From an uncultured Chitinophagaceae bacterium (GTDB taxonomy: Bacteria > Bacteroidota > Bacteroidia > Chitinophagales > Chitinophagaceae), in assembly GCA_937907395.1 (NCBI GenBank), contig CALCII010000012.1, positions 248,001 to 312,000 of the forward strand: a DNA stretch of 64,000 nt, read 5' to 3'. Shown in pieces: positions 24,705-33,988 of this stretch (its first letter is position 1; each line of letters starts with the position of its first letter). The position numbers and the translations under genes are program-made. The notes beneath the pieces were generated by a model. The model made no database searches. It was given only the letters and a program-made list of their open reading frames with translations, and was not told the DNA's origin.

Positions 24705-26303
24705 ATGGATCCTATTGTTATTGATGCGCTGTGGCTGAGTATTGCTTTTTTGAGCGGACTATTGGCAAAACGGCTGGGATTACCGGCTTTGATTGGTTTT
24801 TTGCTCACAGGTATTGTGCTGAATGTAACATGGGTAAAACAAGGAAACATTCATGAAGTATTGAGCGCTTTGTCGGACCTCGGCTTAATGTTGCTCCTCT
24901 TCACCATTGGTTTAAAAATCAAGGTGAAATCCCTTCTTAAAAAAGAAGTGTGGTTTACCGCCAGTGTTCACATTCTTATTTCTGTAATCGTTTTTGGCGG
25001 ATTGGTATTTGGTCTCACCTTCACCGGTATCCGTTTGTTCAGCGAACTATCCCTTGCTTCGGCTTTTCTCATTGGATTCGCACTCAGTTTTTCAAGTACA
25101 GTGTTTGTTGCGAAAATTCTGGAAGAACGGGGCGAATTAAGCTCCTTTCACGGCAAGATTGCGATTGGCATACTGGTGGTACAAGACATTTTTGCAGTAG
25201 TATTTCTTGCATTTACTTCCAATAAAACACCCACACTCTGGGCGCTTTTTTTACCCTTGTATCTCTATGTTATCCGCTGGGTGTTGTTCAAAATACTGGA
25301 CAACTCAGGTCATGGTGAACTGCTCACAGCTTTCGGATTTTTTGCTGCCTGGGTTACCGGCGCCATTGCCTTTAAACTGGTGGGTGTAAAACCTGATCTG
25401 GGTGCGTTGATCATGGGCATGTTGCTGGTACAACACAAGAAAGCCGATGAGCTGTATGACCGCATGATGAACTACAAAGATTTTTTCCTGATAGCCTTCT
25501 TTGTAAGTATCGGCCTTACCGGTATGCCGGGCTGGGGAACGGTGCTCATCGCTTTAGTACTAACTCCTTTAATGTTCCTCAAAGGAGGTTTGTTTGTGAT
25601 TTTGTTTTCACGGTTCAAACTGCGTGCCCGTACGGCCTTTCTCACTTCGCTCAGCTTAAGCAACTTCAGCGAATTTGGGTTAATCATTGCGGTGGTAGGA
25701 ATGAAGATGGGATTGCTTTCGGCCGACTGGTTAATGATCATTGCCCTGTTGATGACGTTCTCTTTCCTGGTGGCCACTCCGCTCAATACGAGAGTGCATA
25801 AAATATTCGACCGGTACCGATACATCATTATGAAACTGAATACCGGCAAACAATACATTGACGAGGAACCCTCATCGTTTGGTGATGCCGAATACCTGGT
25901 GATTGGAATGGGTAGTATTGGACGGCCGGCCTATGATCATCTGAACGGGTTACATCCATCGAAAGTGGTGGGTATCGACTTTAAACATGACAATGTGGAA
26001 ATACTGAAAGAAAAAGGATACAAAGTTGAATGGGGCGATTCCACCAACAGTATTTTCTGGCGATCCGGCAAATTTTCACAAATCAAATTAGTACTGCTGG
26101 CCATGAGCGATTTCAATGCGAATAATAATACGCTTACAGAAATTATGAAGATGAAAAGGCGTAAATTTAAAGTGGCGGCAGTAACTCACTACGCCGAAGA
26201 AATTGCTGAATTTAAAAAACGGAATGTAGATTATATATACGACTACAAATCAAATATTGGTGCCGACTTTGCAGAGCAAACCACAAAAGAGTTGGGCGTT
26301 TAA
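24705..26303 (+). CDS. Cation:proton antiporter (CPA2 family) with RCK domain
   Basis: 532 residues with about 12 hydrophobic segments in the first 375. The start, ALWLSIAFLSGLLAKRLGLP, is typical of Kef-type antiporters. The Na+/H+ exchanger core is visible: LGLMLLLFTIGLKIK, ALSFSSTVFVAKIL and GVKPDLGALIMG. A KTN/RCK Rossmann domain with VIGMGSIGRPAYDHL begins at about residue 396. Family members exchange K+ or Na+ for H+ and are gated by nucleotides at the RCK domain. The gene is followed after 43 bp by a K+ channel with its own RCK domain, so the pair probably works on K+ balance and pH or osmotic stress (inference). Confidence 0.9.
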   Translation: MDPIVIDALWLSIAFLSGLLAKRLGLPALIGFLLTGIVLNVTWVKQGNIHEVLSALSDLGLMLLLFTIGLKIKVKSLLKKEVWFTASVHILISVIVFGGLVFGLTFTGIRLFSELSLASAFLIGFALSFSSTVFVAKILEERGELSSFHGKIAIGILVVQDIFAVVFLAFTSNKTPTLWALFLPLYLYVIRWVLFKILDNSGHGELLTAFGFFAAWVTGAIAFKLVGVKPDLGALIMGMLLVQHKKADELYDRMMNYKDFFLIAFFVSIGLTGMPGWGTVLIALVLTPLMFLKGGLFVILFSRFKLRARTAFLTSLSLSNFSEFGLIIAVVGMKMGLLSADWLMIIALLMTFSFLVATPLNTRVHKIFDRYRYIIMKLNTGKQYIDEEPSSFGDAEYLVIGMGSIGRPAYDHLNGLHPSKVVGIDFKHDNVEILKEKGYKVEWGDSTNSIFWRSGKFSQIKLVLLAMSDFNANNNTLTEIMKMKRRKFKVAAVTHYAEEIAEFKKRNVDYIYDYKSNIGADFAEQTTKELGV

Positions 26304-26346
26304 TATAGAATACGATTCCGGATACGATTGATTAAAGAATTGTCTG

Positions 26347-27336
26347 ATGATTTTCCGGAGGTTGAAATATTTCAAAAAACTTATCTACCCGATCTTATTA
26401 TTCCTGCTGCTGATTGCTTTTTCCTCTGCAGGATTCATGCTCATTGAGGATTACAATGTGATTCAGGCACTTTACATGACCATGATCACGCTGGCAACCG
26501 TTGGTTTTACAGAAGTGAAACCATTGAGCGATGCCGGACGTGAGTTTACCATGCTCATCATTTTTATCAACCTCATTGCCTTTACTTATTTTGTAACGAT
26601 GCTCACCCGTTACCTGCTGGATGGTGAGTTTATGCGACAATATAAAAAAATGACTATGGATACGGCTATTGGCAAACTTCGGAATCATGTAATCATTTGT
26701 GGTTTCGGACGTAACGGAAGGCAGTGTACACAAGTGTTGCACACTAACAAAATCCCTTACGTAATCCTCGAAGAAAAGATTGATATCCCGGATGATCTTC
26801 CATTTGAAGTTTCTCATTTTGTGCGGGGCGATGCCACCAAAGACCAGGTTTTACTCGATGCAGGTATCATGCATGCAAGAGCCATTGTTGCATCATTGCC
26901 TATTGATGCTGATAATTTATTTATTGTATTAACGGCACGGCAATTAAATCCGAATATCAAAATCATCAGCCGGGCCAGTAACGACAGCAGTATTCCTAAA
27001 TTGAAAATTGCAGGTGCTAATCATGTAATCATGCCCGACAAACTGGGTGGAGCCAACATGGCCACATTGGTATTAAACCCTGATGTGATTGAGATCTTAT
27101 CAATGATCAGCACCAAAAGCAATGAAGAATTCCGTGTGAGTGAACTGGAGGTGCGTAAAGAACAGGACCTGGAAACATTAAGCCTCTGGCAAAAAACAGG
27201 AGCAACCGTTTTAGGAGTGAAAAATGCAGATGAGTTTGTATTAAATCCCTCTCCTTCTTATTATTTACATGCAGGCGAACGTATCATCATTATGGGTGCG
27301 CTTGCACAAATAGAAAAAGCAAAAGAATTACTCTAA
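26347..27336 (+). CDS. Potassium channel family protein with RCK (TrkA-N/TrkA-C) domains
   Basis: 329 residues. Two TM helices (about 13-31 and 72-91) flank a pore loop with the selectivity-filter-like TLATVGFTEV (47-56). TrkA-N starts at about 113 with VIICGFGRNGRQC, and TrkA-C is at the end (GATVLGVKNADEF ... AGERIIIMG). The filter reads TVGF rather than TVGYG, a variant seen in other bacterial two-TM channels. It resembles MthK-type RCK-gated channels and sits in the same direction 43 bp after the antiporter. It ends 3 bp before the convergent arginase-fold gene. Confidence 0.88.
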   Translation: MIFRRLKYFKKLIYPILLFLLLIAFSSAGFMLIEDYNVIQALYMTMITLATVGFTEVKPLSDAGREFTMLIIFINLIAFTYFVTMLTRYLLDGEFMRQYKKMTMDTAIGKLRNHVIICGFGRNGRQCTQVLHTNKIPYVILEEKIDIPDDLPFEVSHFVRGDATKDQVLLDAGIMHARAIVASLPIDADNLFIVLTARQLNPNIKIISRASNDSSIPKLKIAGANHVIMPDKLGGANMATLVLNPDVIEILSMISTKSNEEFRVSELEVRKEQDLETLSLWQKTGATVLGVKNADEFVLNPSPSYYLHAGERIIIMGALAQIEKAKELL

Positions 27337-27339
27337 GCT

Positions 27340-28479
27340 TTACAGATCACGTTCCTGTGCACGCATCCAACGTTCCGGAATTTCATTATGCGTGGCAATA
27401 CGGTAATCATTGGCACTGCAGGCAATAAATTTGTGATTGGGTAATTGCATCCACCAACGTCCTGTTTTCTTGCTTTGCAAAAACAAGGTATCCACTTCAT
27501 TAAACGCCGTGTGAAATTCATTAAAAGCATGTCGGTCACTTAACCTAGCTTCTGTTTTTCCCTTACTCCTTCCGTCAATAAAATACCAGATCATTTGTGC
27601 AATCTGAATGGCCGTGAGTTCATTCACATCATTCTTTGAATTATATCCGTAAATACCCATTGTATTCAAATGATCACTCAGTCCGGCATAACGGGTAAGT
27701 GTGCAAATATCTTCTCCATTTAATCCGTTAGGGGTAGTGCGGTTGGCCGGTGCAAAACTGTGCGCCATTGCTGCCATATCAATACTCAGCAGATTGGAGT
27801 TGCGGATGACGGGTTCCATTTCTTCCAGGTGTTCTTTCACCACGCCCACACGGAAACAATCGAAACGGAGTTTGTCCATTGTTTGTAACATGTTCGGATG
27901 CACGAAATAACTCTGGAAAGCGAGGTGGTTATAATGGCGGATAAAATTGGGTTCGCCGGTGAGCATTTCCATCAGGAAGTTTTCACTTCTTAATGAAGTG
28001 CCGGTTCCAAGATTGATGAAAGAATCAATACAAGATGCTTCTATCACCTGGTTGTGGTGTACATAAGCCCCGTATTGTGCGAGTGTGACATCATGACTTC
28101 CGCCTAAAATGATCACTGTTTTTTTCTGATTAATCAGTTCGGCAATCACCGTTTTGGCAGCCGCATAGGTATCATTGAGCGATGCACCCGGCAGTATCGT
28201 TCCCACATCTGCCAAACGGATATCGGGATGCCAGTAGTACATATTATACAAATGCTTCCGGATGATGTCTGGCGAATCAGATTCACTCACACCATTGCCT
28301 GTTCCTCTTTCTTCGGCCACGGCCAGCAGTACCACTTCTGCTTCTTCTAAGTCGGGAAATTCATCAGTATAAATCTGCATGTGGCTGCCCAATTGAGCAT
28401 CATTCAGCTCCTCGTCTTCAAGAATAACGGCCATTGGTACGGGCTTCAGAAAATCCTGTATCAGTAAAGAATCACTCAT
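27340..28479 (-). CDS. Arginase/formimidoylglutamase-fold protein with degenerate metal site
   Basis: 379 residues. The ureohydrolase fold is clear from VVLLAVAEERGTGNG, VIILGGSHDVTLAQYG (His at about 127), and NLLSIDMAAMAHSFAP followed by a PNGLNGED block. Normal arginases use GGxHx, DAHxD and SxDxD to bind two Mn ions. Here the second motif reads CIDSFIN and the third SIDMAAM, so at least three ligands are lost. The protein is probably not an active arginase; a binding or regulatory role, or a different chemistry, is possible. Homologues of this kind are frequent in Bacteroidota (family knowledge). It is divergent from pheS, with a 93-bp shared upstream region. Confidence 0.82.
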   Translation of the reverse strand: MSDSLLIQDFLKPVPMAVILEDEELNDAQLGSHMQIYTDEFPDLEEAEVVLLAVAEERGTGNGVSESDSPDIIRKHLYNMYYWHPDIRLADVGTILPGASLNDTYAAAKTVIAELINQKKTVIILGGSHDVTLAQYGAYVHHNQVIEASCIDSFINLGTGTSLRSENFLMEMLTGEPNFIRHYNHLAFQSYFVHPNMLQTMDKLRFDCFRVGVVKEHLEEMEPVIRNSNLLSIDMAAMAHSFAPANRTTPNGLNGEDICTLTRYAGLSDHLNTMGIYGYNSKNDVNELTAIQIAQMIWYFIDGRSKGKTEARLSDRHAFNEFHTAFNEVDTLFLQSKKTGRWWMQLPNHKFIACSANDYRIATHNEIPERWMRAQERDL

Positions 28480-28560
28480 GAACTATGTTTTCGTGGGCAA
28501 ACATAAGAAAACTAGCCGATCAAGACCCTCATTCTGCCATCAAACAACAGCCATAAACAT

Positions 28561-28568
28561 TATCTTTG
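28561..28568 (+). promoter_or_regulatory. -7 box of pheS
   Basis: TATCTTTG is a perfect TAnnTTTG, only 4 bases before the ATG at 28573. The predicted transcript would start at or next to the start codon, i.e. leaderless. Confidence 0.45.
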
Positions 28569-28572
28569 CCGC

Positions 28573-29604
28573 ATGGAACAGGTGTTACAACAAATTGCCG
28601 AATACAAAAAAGAAATTGAAGCGTTGCAGATCGAAAATGCAAAAGCATTGGAAGAGTACCGTATTAAATTTCTGGGCACCAAAGGTTTGGTGAAAGCGCT
28701 CATGGGCGAAATGAAAAATGTGGCGAATGAACAAAAGAAAGCGTTTGGACAGGCCATGAACGAATTCAAGCAATTTGCCGAAACAAAGTATGAAGAGTGG
28801 AAAAACGGAACTGCCGGCGAAGTAGCTACAGCAACCGGCGATGCCGATCTTACCCTCCCCGGTGATGCCGTGTATGGTGGCAGCCGCCATCCCATCAGTT
28901 TAATGCGCAACCGCATTGTACAAATATTTCAACGTTTGGGTTTTGCTGTGGCCGATGGTCCTGAGGTAGATGACGACTGGCACAACTTCACCGCTTTGAA
29001 TCTGCCCGAAGATCATCCGGCACGTGATATGCAGGATACGTTTTACATCAGCACCGATCCTGCCTGGTTGCTCCGTACACATACCAGCAATGTACAGATC
29101 CGTGAAATGGAAAAAGGCAAACTGCCCATCCGCATGATCATGCCCGGACGAGTGTACCGCAATGAAACCATCAGTGCACGAAGCCACTGCTTCTTTCACC
29201 AGGTGGAAGGATTGTATGTAGATGAAAAAGTAAGCTTTGCCGACCTCAAACAAACCTTGTACTTCTTCGTACAGGAAATGTTTGGCAAAGATGTGAAAGT
29301 GCGTTTCCGTCCTTCTTATTTCCCTTTTACTGAACCCAGTGCCGAAATGGACATCAGCTGTTTGCTCTGTCATGGCGATGGCTGTAATGTTTGTAAAAAA
29401 ACAGGCTGGTTGGAAATCCTTGGCTGCGGTATGGTACATCCGAAAGTGTTGGAGAACTGTGGTATTGATAGTAATAAATACAGTGGCTTTGCTTTTGGAA
29501 TGGGCATTGAACGCCCGGCCATGCTGAAGTACGGCATCAAAGACATCCGCCTGTTCAGTGAAAACGATGTGCGTTTTCTGAAACAGTTTACGGGAGCCGT
29601 TTAG
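28573..29604 (+). CDS. pheS: Phenylalanine--tRNA ligase alpha subunit
   Basis: 343 residues, full length. N-terminal coiled-coil arm (about 1-85), then the class II core: SRHPISLMRNRIVQIFQRLG, motif 2 PGRVYRNETISARSHCFFHQ, a four-Cys knuckle (CLLCHGDGCNVCKKTG), and motif 3 FGMGIERPAMLKYGI. Charges tRNA-Phe as part of the (alpha-beta)2 enzyme. pheT is not adjacent here, which is normal in Bacteroidota. Confidence 0.97.
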   Translation: MEQVLQQIAEYKKEIEALQIENAKALEEYRIKFLGTKGLVKALMGEMKNVANEQKKAFGQAMNEFKQFAETKYEEWKNGTAGEVATATGDADLTLPGDAVYGGSRHPISLMRNRIVQIFQRLGFAVADGPEVDDDWHNFTALNLPEDHPARDMQDTFYISTDPAWLLRTHTSNVQIREMEKGKLPIRMIMPGRVYRNETISARSHCFFHQVEGLYVDEKVSFADLKQTLYFFVQEMFGKDVKVRFRPSYFPFTEPSAEMDISCLLCHGDGCNVCKKTGWLEILGCGMVHPKVLENCGIDSNKYSGFAFGMGIERPAMLKYGIKDIRLFSENDVRFLKQFTGAV

Positions 29605-29722
29605 TAGTTGGTTATGGGTTATGAGTTGTAGGTTATGAGATCGTGATTTGATAAACGATTCACTCATTTATTACCGCCTGTACTTTCGTTGAATAAAAGA
29701 TTCTTCAGTTCACATCAAGAAT

Positions 29723-30571
29723 ATGAATCAATCCATTTGTGTTTGTGGCGCAGGAACCATGGGCAGCGGCATTGCACAGGCAGCTGCGCAAAATGGTATT
29801 CCTACTCTGCTGTTTGATCTCAATGCAGAGGTGCTGCAACAGGCAGAAAAGAATATCCGGAAGAATCTGGATGCGCTTGTACAGAAACAAAAAATCAGCG
29901 AAGAACAGAAAACAATCGTTCTGAAGAATCTCCGCTTTACCGGAACAATCAATGATTGTGTAGCCGATGTAATCATTGAAGCCATTATTGAAAAACCGGA
30001 AGCCAAAGTGGACTTGTTCCGGCAACTATCGGCTATCAATACCATACAAACCATTTTTGCAAGCAATACTTCTTCGCTTTCCATCAGTCAGCTGCAGCAA
30101 GAGATCGTATCTCCGGAACGTGTAGCCGGACTTCACTTCTTTAACCCGGCAACAGTAATGAAACTGGTGGAAGTAGTGACAGGAGAACAAACCAGCGACG
30201 CAACCATTCATCAACTGGTTGAACTAACCAGGCACATGAATAAAGTTGCGGTTGTATGTAAAGACGCACCGGGTTTTATTGTAAACCGTGTGGCCCGCCC
30301 TTACTACATTGAAGCTTTGCGTTTGGTGGAAGAGGGTGTTGCCGATTTCAGCACCATTGACAAACTTATGGAAGCAAGTGGCTTTAAGATGGGGCCCTTC
30401 CGTTTAATGGATTTAATTGGCAACGACATTAACTATGCCGTAAGCTGCAGTGTGTATGAACAACTGGGCCGTCCGGAACGGCTGCAACCATCGTTTCTGC
30501 AAAAAGAAAAAGTACAGACGGGAAAACTCGGACGAAAAACAGGAGAAGGTTATTATACATACGAAGCTTAA
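29723..30571 (+). CDS. 3-hydroxyacyl-CoA (3-hydroxybutyryl-CoA) dehydrogenase
   Basis: 282 residues. The NAD-binding Rossmann start is VCGAGTMGSGIAQAAAQNG; the active-site region carries FASNTSSLSI and GLHFFNPATVMKLVEV (His plus Asn); the C-terminal domain carries KDAPGFIVNRVARPYY and GPFRLMDLIGNDINY. Oxidises L-3-hydroxyacyl-CoA in beta-oxidation, or acts in butanoate or phenylacetate degradation. No partner hydratase or thiolase is in the window. A TACTTTCG box at 29681-29688 is a possible -7 site. Confidence 0.94.
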   Translation: MNQSICVCGAGTMGSGIAQAAAQNGIPTLLFDLNAEVLQQAEKNIRKNLDALVQKQKISEEQKTIVLKNLRFTGTINDCVADVIIEAIIEKPEAKVDLFRQLSAINTIQTIFASNTSSLSISQLQQEIVSPERVAGLHFFNPATVMKLVEVVTGEQTSDATIHQLVELTRHMNKVAVVCKDAPGFIVNRVARPYYIEALRLVEEGVADFSTIDKLMEASGFKMGPFRLMDLIGNDINYAVSCSVYEQLGRPERLQPSFLQKEKVQTGKLGRKTGEGYYTYEA

Positions 30572-30578
30572 ACAAGGT

Positions 30579-30616
30579 GCAGATTTGCTGTTACCGTTTA
30601 TTCTTCTTAAATCTGC
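30579..30616 (+). other. Hairpin between dehydrogenase and epimerase genes
   Basis: GCAGATTT / AAATCTGC, a perfect 8-bp stem with a 22-base loop, then AATTTAAAA. Too weak for a strong terminator; possibly an intercistronic processing or attenuation element. Confidence 0.35.
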
Positions 30617-30640
30617 AATTTAAAACCCGGCTATCATCCA

Positions 30641-31630
30641 ATGATTTTTGTTACAGGAGGTGCAGGACTTGTAGGCGCTGCGTTATTAAAACAACTGGTT
30701 CAATCCAATCAGGGACCCGTTAAGGCTTTGTATCGTTCCAACATGCCCGTTATATTAACGGAAGAAGAAAAAAGCAGGGTTGAATGGATCAAAGGCGATG
30801 TGCTGGATACCGGTTTACTGGATGAAGTTTTGAAAGACTGCAAACAGGTATATCATTCGGCAGCTGTTGTTTCTTTCCACAAATCAAGACGGGAAAACAT
30901 GTACCGCATCAATATTGAAGGAACCGCCAATATTGTAAATGCCTGTTTGAATAACCAGGTGGAAAAACTGGTGCATGTAAGTTCGGTTGCTGCACTGGGC
31001 CGCATACGAAAGGGTGAAACGGTGAATGAAAACACCAAGTGGTCCGAAGAAACCAACAACTCTCATTACGGAAAAACAAAATATTTATCGGAACTGGAAG
31101 TTTGGCGGGGCATGAGTGAAGGATTGAATGCTGCGATTGTAAATCCATCGATCATTATCGGAGAAGCGCCATGGGAAACTGGGTCCATGGCCATCTTTAA
31201 AAAAGCATGGGAAGAATTTCCTTACTATACCACCGGTTCCACCGGTTATGTGGATGCGAAAGATGTAGCAGCTGCTATGATTGCATTGATGAACAGTAAC
31301 ATTACAGCAGAACGTTTTATTCTTTGCAATGAACACCGCAGTTTTAAAGACCTGCTGACATTGATTGCAACGCATTTCAATAAAAAACCCCCTTATAAAA
31401 AACCTGCGAAGTGGATGATGGATCTGATCTGGCGCATAGAAGCAGTGAAATCAAAAATCTCCGGCAAAGAACCCTTGCTTACCAAAGAAACCGTGAAAAC
31501 ATCCCAGTCGGCAACCGTATATGATCATTCAAAGATCAGAAAAGCGTTACCCGGTTTTGAGTTTACGCCATTAAACGAAACAGTTGAGCGCTCCTGCAAC
31601 TGGCTAAAAGACTATTATCATTTATCATAA
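30641..31630 (+). CDS. NAD-dependent epimerase/dehydratase (extended SDR)
   Basis: 329 residues. It starts MIFVTGGAGLVGAALLKQL (nucleotide-binding TGxxGxxG), has HVSSVAALG and the catalytic YGKTK (YxxxK), and then NPSIIIGEAPW. This is the pattern of UDP-sugar epimerases and dihydroflavonol-reductase-like SDRs; the substrate cannot be told. The stop at 31630 is followed at once by the ATG of a small membrane protein, so the two are co-transcribed. Confidence 0.9.
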   Translation: MIFVTGGAGLVGAALLKQLVQSNQGPVKALYRSNMPVILTEEEKSRVEWIKGDVLDTGLLDEVLKDCKQVYHSAAVVSFHKSRRENMYRINIEGTANIVNACLNNQVEKLVHVSSVAALGRIRKGETVNENTKWSEETNNSHYGKTKYLSELEVWRGMSEGLNAAIVNPSIIIGEAPWETGSMAIFKKAWEEFPYYTTGSTGYVDAKDVAAAMIALMNSNITAERFILCNEHRSFKDLLTLIATHFNKKPPYKKPAKWMMDLIWRIEAVKSKISGKEPLLTKETVKTSQSATVYDHSKIRKALPGFEFTPLNETVERSCNWLKDYYHLS

Positions 31631-31885
31631 ATGAAATACTGGTACTCACCTTTACTCCTTACCGCAGCCCTGTTATTTATTTATGCGGTGTATTTATGGA
31701 TTCATCACCAGCTGCATCCGGATAGCTGGGCTTACTTACTGTTTGCCCCGGCTTTACTTGCAGCAGCAGCAAGTGTGGCCCTGCACTTTACCATTCGTTT
31801 CATCCCGGTACTGAAGAAGAAATTTCTGGTGGAGTTGGTGCTGCTGATGCTTGTGTTTATATGGTTCTTCTTAAGAAATCGATAA
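31631..31885 (+). CDS. Small membrane protein, unknown
   Basis: 84 residues, three hydrophobic segments (about 6-24, 33-52, 63-80) and a C-terminal RNR. The ATG directly abuts the epimerase stop codon. No family is recognised. Confidence 0.7.
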   Translation: MKYWYSPLLLTAALLFIYAVYLWIHHQLHPDSWAYLLFAPALLAAAASVALHFTIRFIPVLKKKFLVELVLLMLVFIWFFLRNR

Positions 31886-31947
31886 AAGGAGAGTGAACTT
31901 CTTTGTGGTATAAAAATTGTGCTATTTTACAAACTCATTCATTATCT

Positions 31948-33030
31948 ATGCGAATCCTCCTTGTCTTTGCCTTTGCTCTTTCCTGCTTTTCTGCCACAGC
32001 ACAAACATTCATCGTTAAAGGAAAAGTGATCGACGACAGCACCAAACTTCCCATGGAAGGAGCCACCATTCTTTGTCAGAATACAACAAAAGGTACATTA
32101 ACTAATAAAGAAGGTGATTTTAGGTTGGAACTCCCGGCGGGAGGACATTTGCTGGTGATCACCTATACCGGATTTGAAACAGAAACGATCCGTATCGGAT
32201 CATCGCAGGAAAACAATGAACTTACCGTTTCTCTCCGGAAAAAAGAAAAGAAACTGGAAGAAGTAGTGATCCAGGCAAGCACAGAAGTAAAAGACGGATG
32301 GAATAAATACGGCAAACAGTTCAACGAGTTTTTCATTGGCTCCACCCCTTTTGCAGAACAATGCCGCATTGAAAATCCCGATTCATTGAAGTTTTACTAT
32401 TCCAAAAAAAAGAACCGGTTAAAAGTAAAATCAGAGGCGCCGGTTGTTATACTGAATTATGCGTTGGGTTATAAAATCCAGTATTATCTCGACTCGTTTA
32501 CCTATGATTATAACAACAAATTCAGTTTATACGCCGGTATGACATTCTATACCGAGATGGATTCAACAGCTGAGCAAAAACAAATCTGGAAACAAAACCG
32601 TGAAAAAGCCTACTATGGATCCCGTTTGCATTTTATGCGTTGCTATTACGACAGCACACTCCGGGAAAACGGGTTTGTACTGGAACAGATTGTTACGGAT
32701 ACAGCAACCGGAAAGATTTCCTTTCAACCTTTGAAGAATCCTTATGATTCTGCTGTATATGCACTGGTTGATAGTGTAGACAAAGAAGTAAGCCTGTTTG
32801 GTAAATTCAGGTTAACTTATACCAAGGCGGCAATGGAGCGATCTTATCTTCTTGCCAATAAATATCCCTTAACAGCAAAGGACCAGGTATCGACACTGGA
32901 TTTTATCAATGGATTTGTAATTACTGAAAACGGTTTCTTTTATGAACAAACCGAATTGATCCAAAGCGGATACTGGGCATGGAAAAACTTAGCCGATCAG
33001 CTGCCCTATGATTACTGGCCCGAAGAATAA
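31948..33030 (+). CDS. Secreted protein with carboxypeptidase-regulatory-like domain
   Basis: 360 residues from the ATG at 31948; an upstream TTG at 31903 would place the signal peptide inside the protein. The signal peptide ends near CFSATAQ. Residues about 20-105 form a CarboxypepD_reg-like beta-sandwich (VKGKVIDDSTKLPMEGATIL, FRLELPAGGHLLVITYTGFE), which in Bacteroidota is often the N-terminal part of TonB-linked receptors; here no plug or barrel follows. The remaining ~250 residues are of unknown fold, with many Tyr, Lys and Asp. It probably resides in the envelope. Confidence 0.8.
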   Translation: MRILLVFAFALSCFSATAQTFIVKGKVIDDSTKLPMEGATILCQNTTKGTLTNKEGDFRLELPAGGHLLVITYTGFETETIRIGSSQENNELTVSLRKKEKKLEEVVIQASTEVKDGWNKYGKQFNEFFIGSTPFAEQCRIENPDSLKFYYSKKKNRLKVKSEAPVVILNYALGYKIQYYLDSFTYDYNNKFSLYAGMTFYTEMDSTAEQKQIWKQNREKAYYGSRLHFMRCYYDSTLRENGFVLEQIVTDTATGKISFQPLKNPYDSAVYALVDSVDKEVSLFGKFRLTYTKAAMERSYLLANKYPLTAKDQVSTLDFINGFVITENGFFYEQTELIQSGYWAWKNLADQLPYDYWPEE

Positions 33031-33037
33031 GAATTCA

Positions 33038-33988
33038 TCAGGGTTTTATTGATTTCAGTTTTTCCCACATTTCAGGAATACGTTTGATCCAAACTATTTC
33101 CCGGCGTTTGTAAGAAGCATCTTCTGCCGGATAACCAAAGTATACCTTGTTTGCTTCGAGTGAAGATGGCACGCCGCTTTGTGCCAGTACCACAGCATTT
33201 TCTCCAATGGTTAACGTTTTACTTACGCCCACTTGTCCCCATAACACCACACCATCTTTAATATCCACTGCACCGGCCACACCTACCTGTGCTGCAAACA
33301 AACAATTCTTTCCAATCACACTGTCATGGCCAATATGCACCTGGTTGTCGAACTTGGTTCCTCTTCCAATTACTGTATCATGTGTAACTCCACGATCGAT
33401 GGTACAGGAAGCTCCTATTTCCACATCATCTTCAATGACCACCCTTCCGCAACTGAGCATTTTTTTATACCATACCTCACGGTTCTTTTTGGTGTTGTAA
33501 TAAAAAGCATCGCTTCCAATCACAGTTCCTGCCTGTATCACCACATTGTTTCCAATTACCGTATAATCGTTGATGGTAACATTAGGATGAATGATGCAGT
33601 TGGTTCCAATAGTTACATGTTGTCCAATAAACGCACCGGGCATTACAACCGTTCCTTCGCCAATGATTGCTGTTTCACTGACGAGTTGTTGTGCCGGAGT
33701 AAAGGGACGAAAATGATTCACCAGCTTTAAATAAGCTTCAAAAGGTTCCTTACAGATCAACAAAGCTTTTCCTTCCGGCACATCTGTTTCCTGGTTGATG
33801 ATGATAAAACTGGCAGCCGACTGGATACATTTATCGTAATATTTGGGATGATCCACAAAAACAAGGTCACCTTCTTCTACTTTGTGAATTTCATTAATTC
33901 CTGTTGCTTGTCCGTTCACATTACCTTTTACACTTGCACCAATGAACTCAGCCACCCATTGAATTTGTACCGGAGAAGGAAACTTCAT
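33038..33988 (-). CDS. UDP-3-O-acylglucosamine N-acyltransferase (LpxD)-like
   Basis: 316 residues. An N-terminal uridine-binding-like domain (about 1-100: EEGDLVFVDHPKYYDK) is followed by a left-handed beta-helix of hexapeptide repeats (IGEGTVVMPGAFIGQHVTIG and on to about 260). The conserved acyltransferase His is in FDNQVHIGHDSVIG. Where LpxD proteins usually have G.DGFGF, this one has IGSDAFYYNTKKNREVWYKK, so it is the Bacteroidota-type second LpxD homologue, whose role in lipid A may differ. Acyl-ACP is the expected donor. The gene is alone on the minus strand; its start faces the sRNA candidate region at 34.3 kb. Confidence 0.82.
   Translation of the reverse strand: MKFPSPVQIQWVAEFIGASVKGNVNGQATGINEIHKVEEGDLVFVDHPKYYDKCIQSAASFIIINQETDVPEGKALLICKEPFEAYLKLVNHFRPFTPAQQLVSETAIIGEGTVVMPGAFIGQHVTIGTNCIIHPNVTINDYTVIGNNVVIQAGTVIGSDAFYYNTKKNREVWYKKMLSCGRVVIEDDVEIGASCTIDRGVTHDTVIGRGTKFDNQVHIGHDSVIGKNCLFAAQVGVAGAVDIKDGVVLWGQVGVSKTLTIGENAVVLAQSGVPSSLEANKVYFGYPAEDASYKRREIVWIKRIPEMWEKLKSIKP

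Noticed and set aside
28900..29667. 255-codon minus-strand frame opposite pheS
   Set aside because: Antisense shadow; His/Phe-rich composition typical of reverse reading of a class II synthetase gene.
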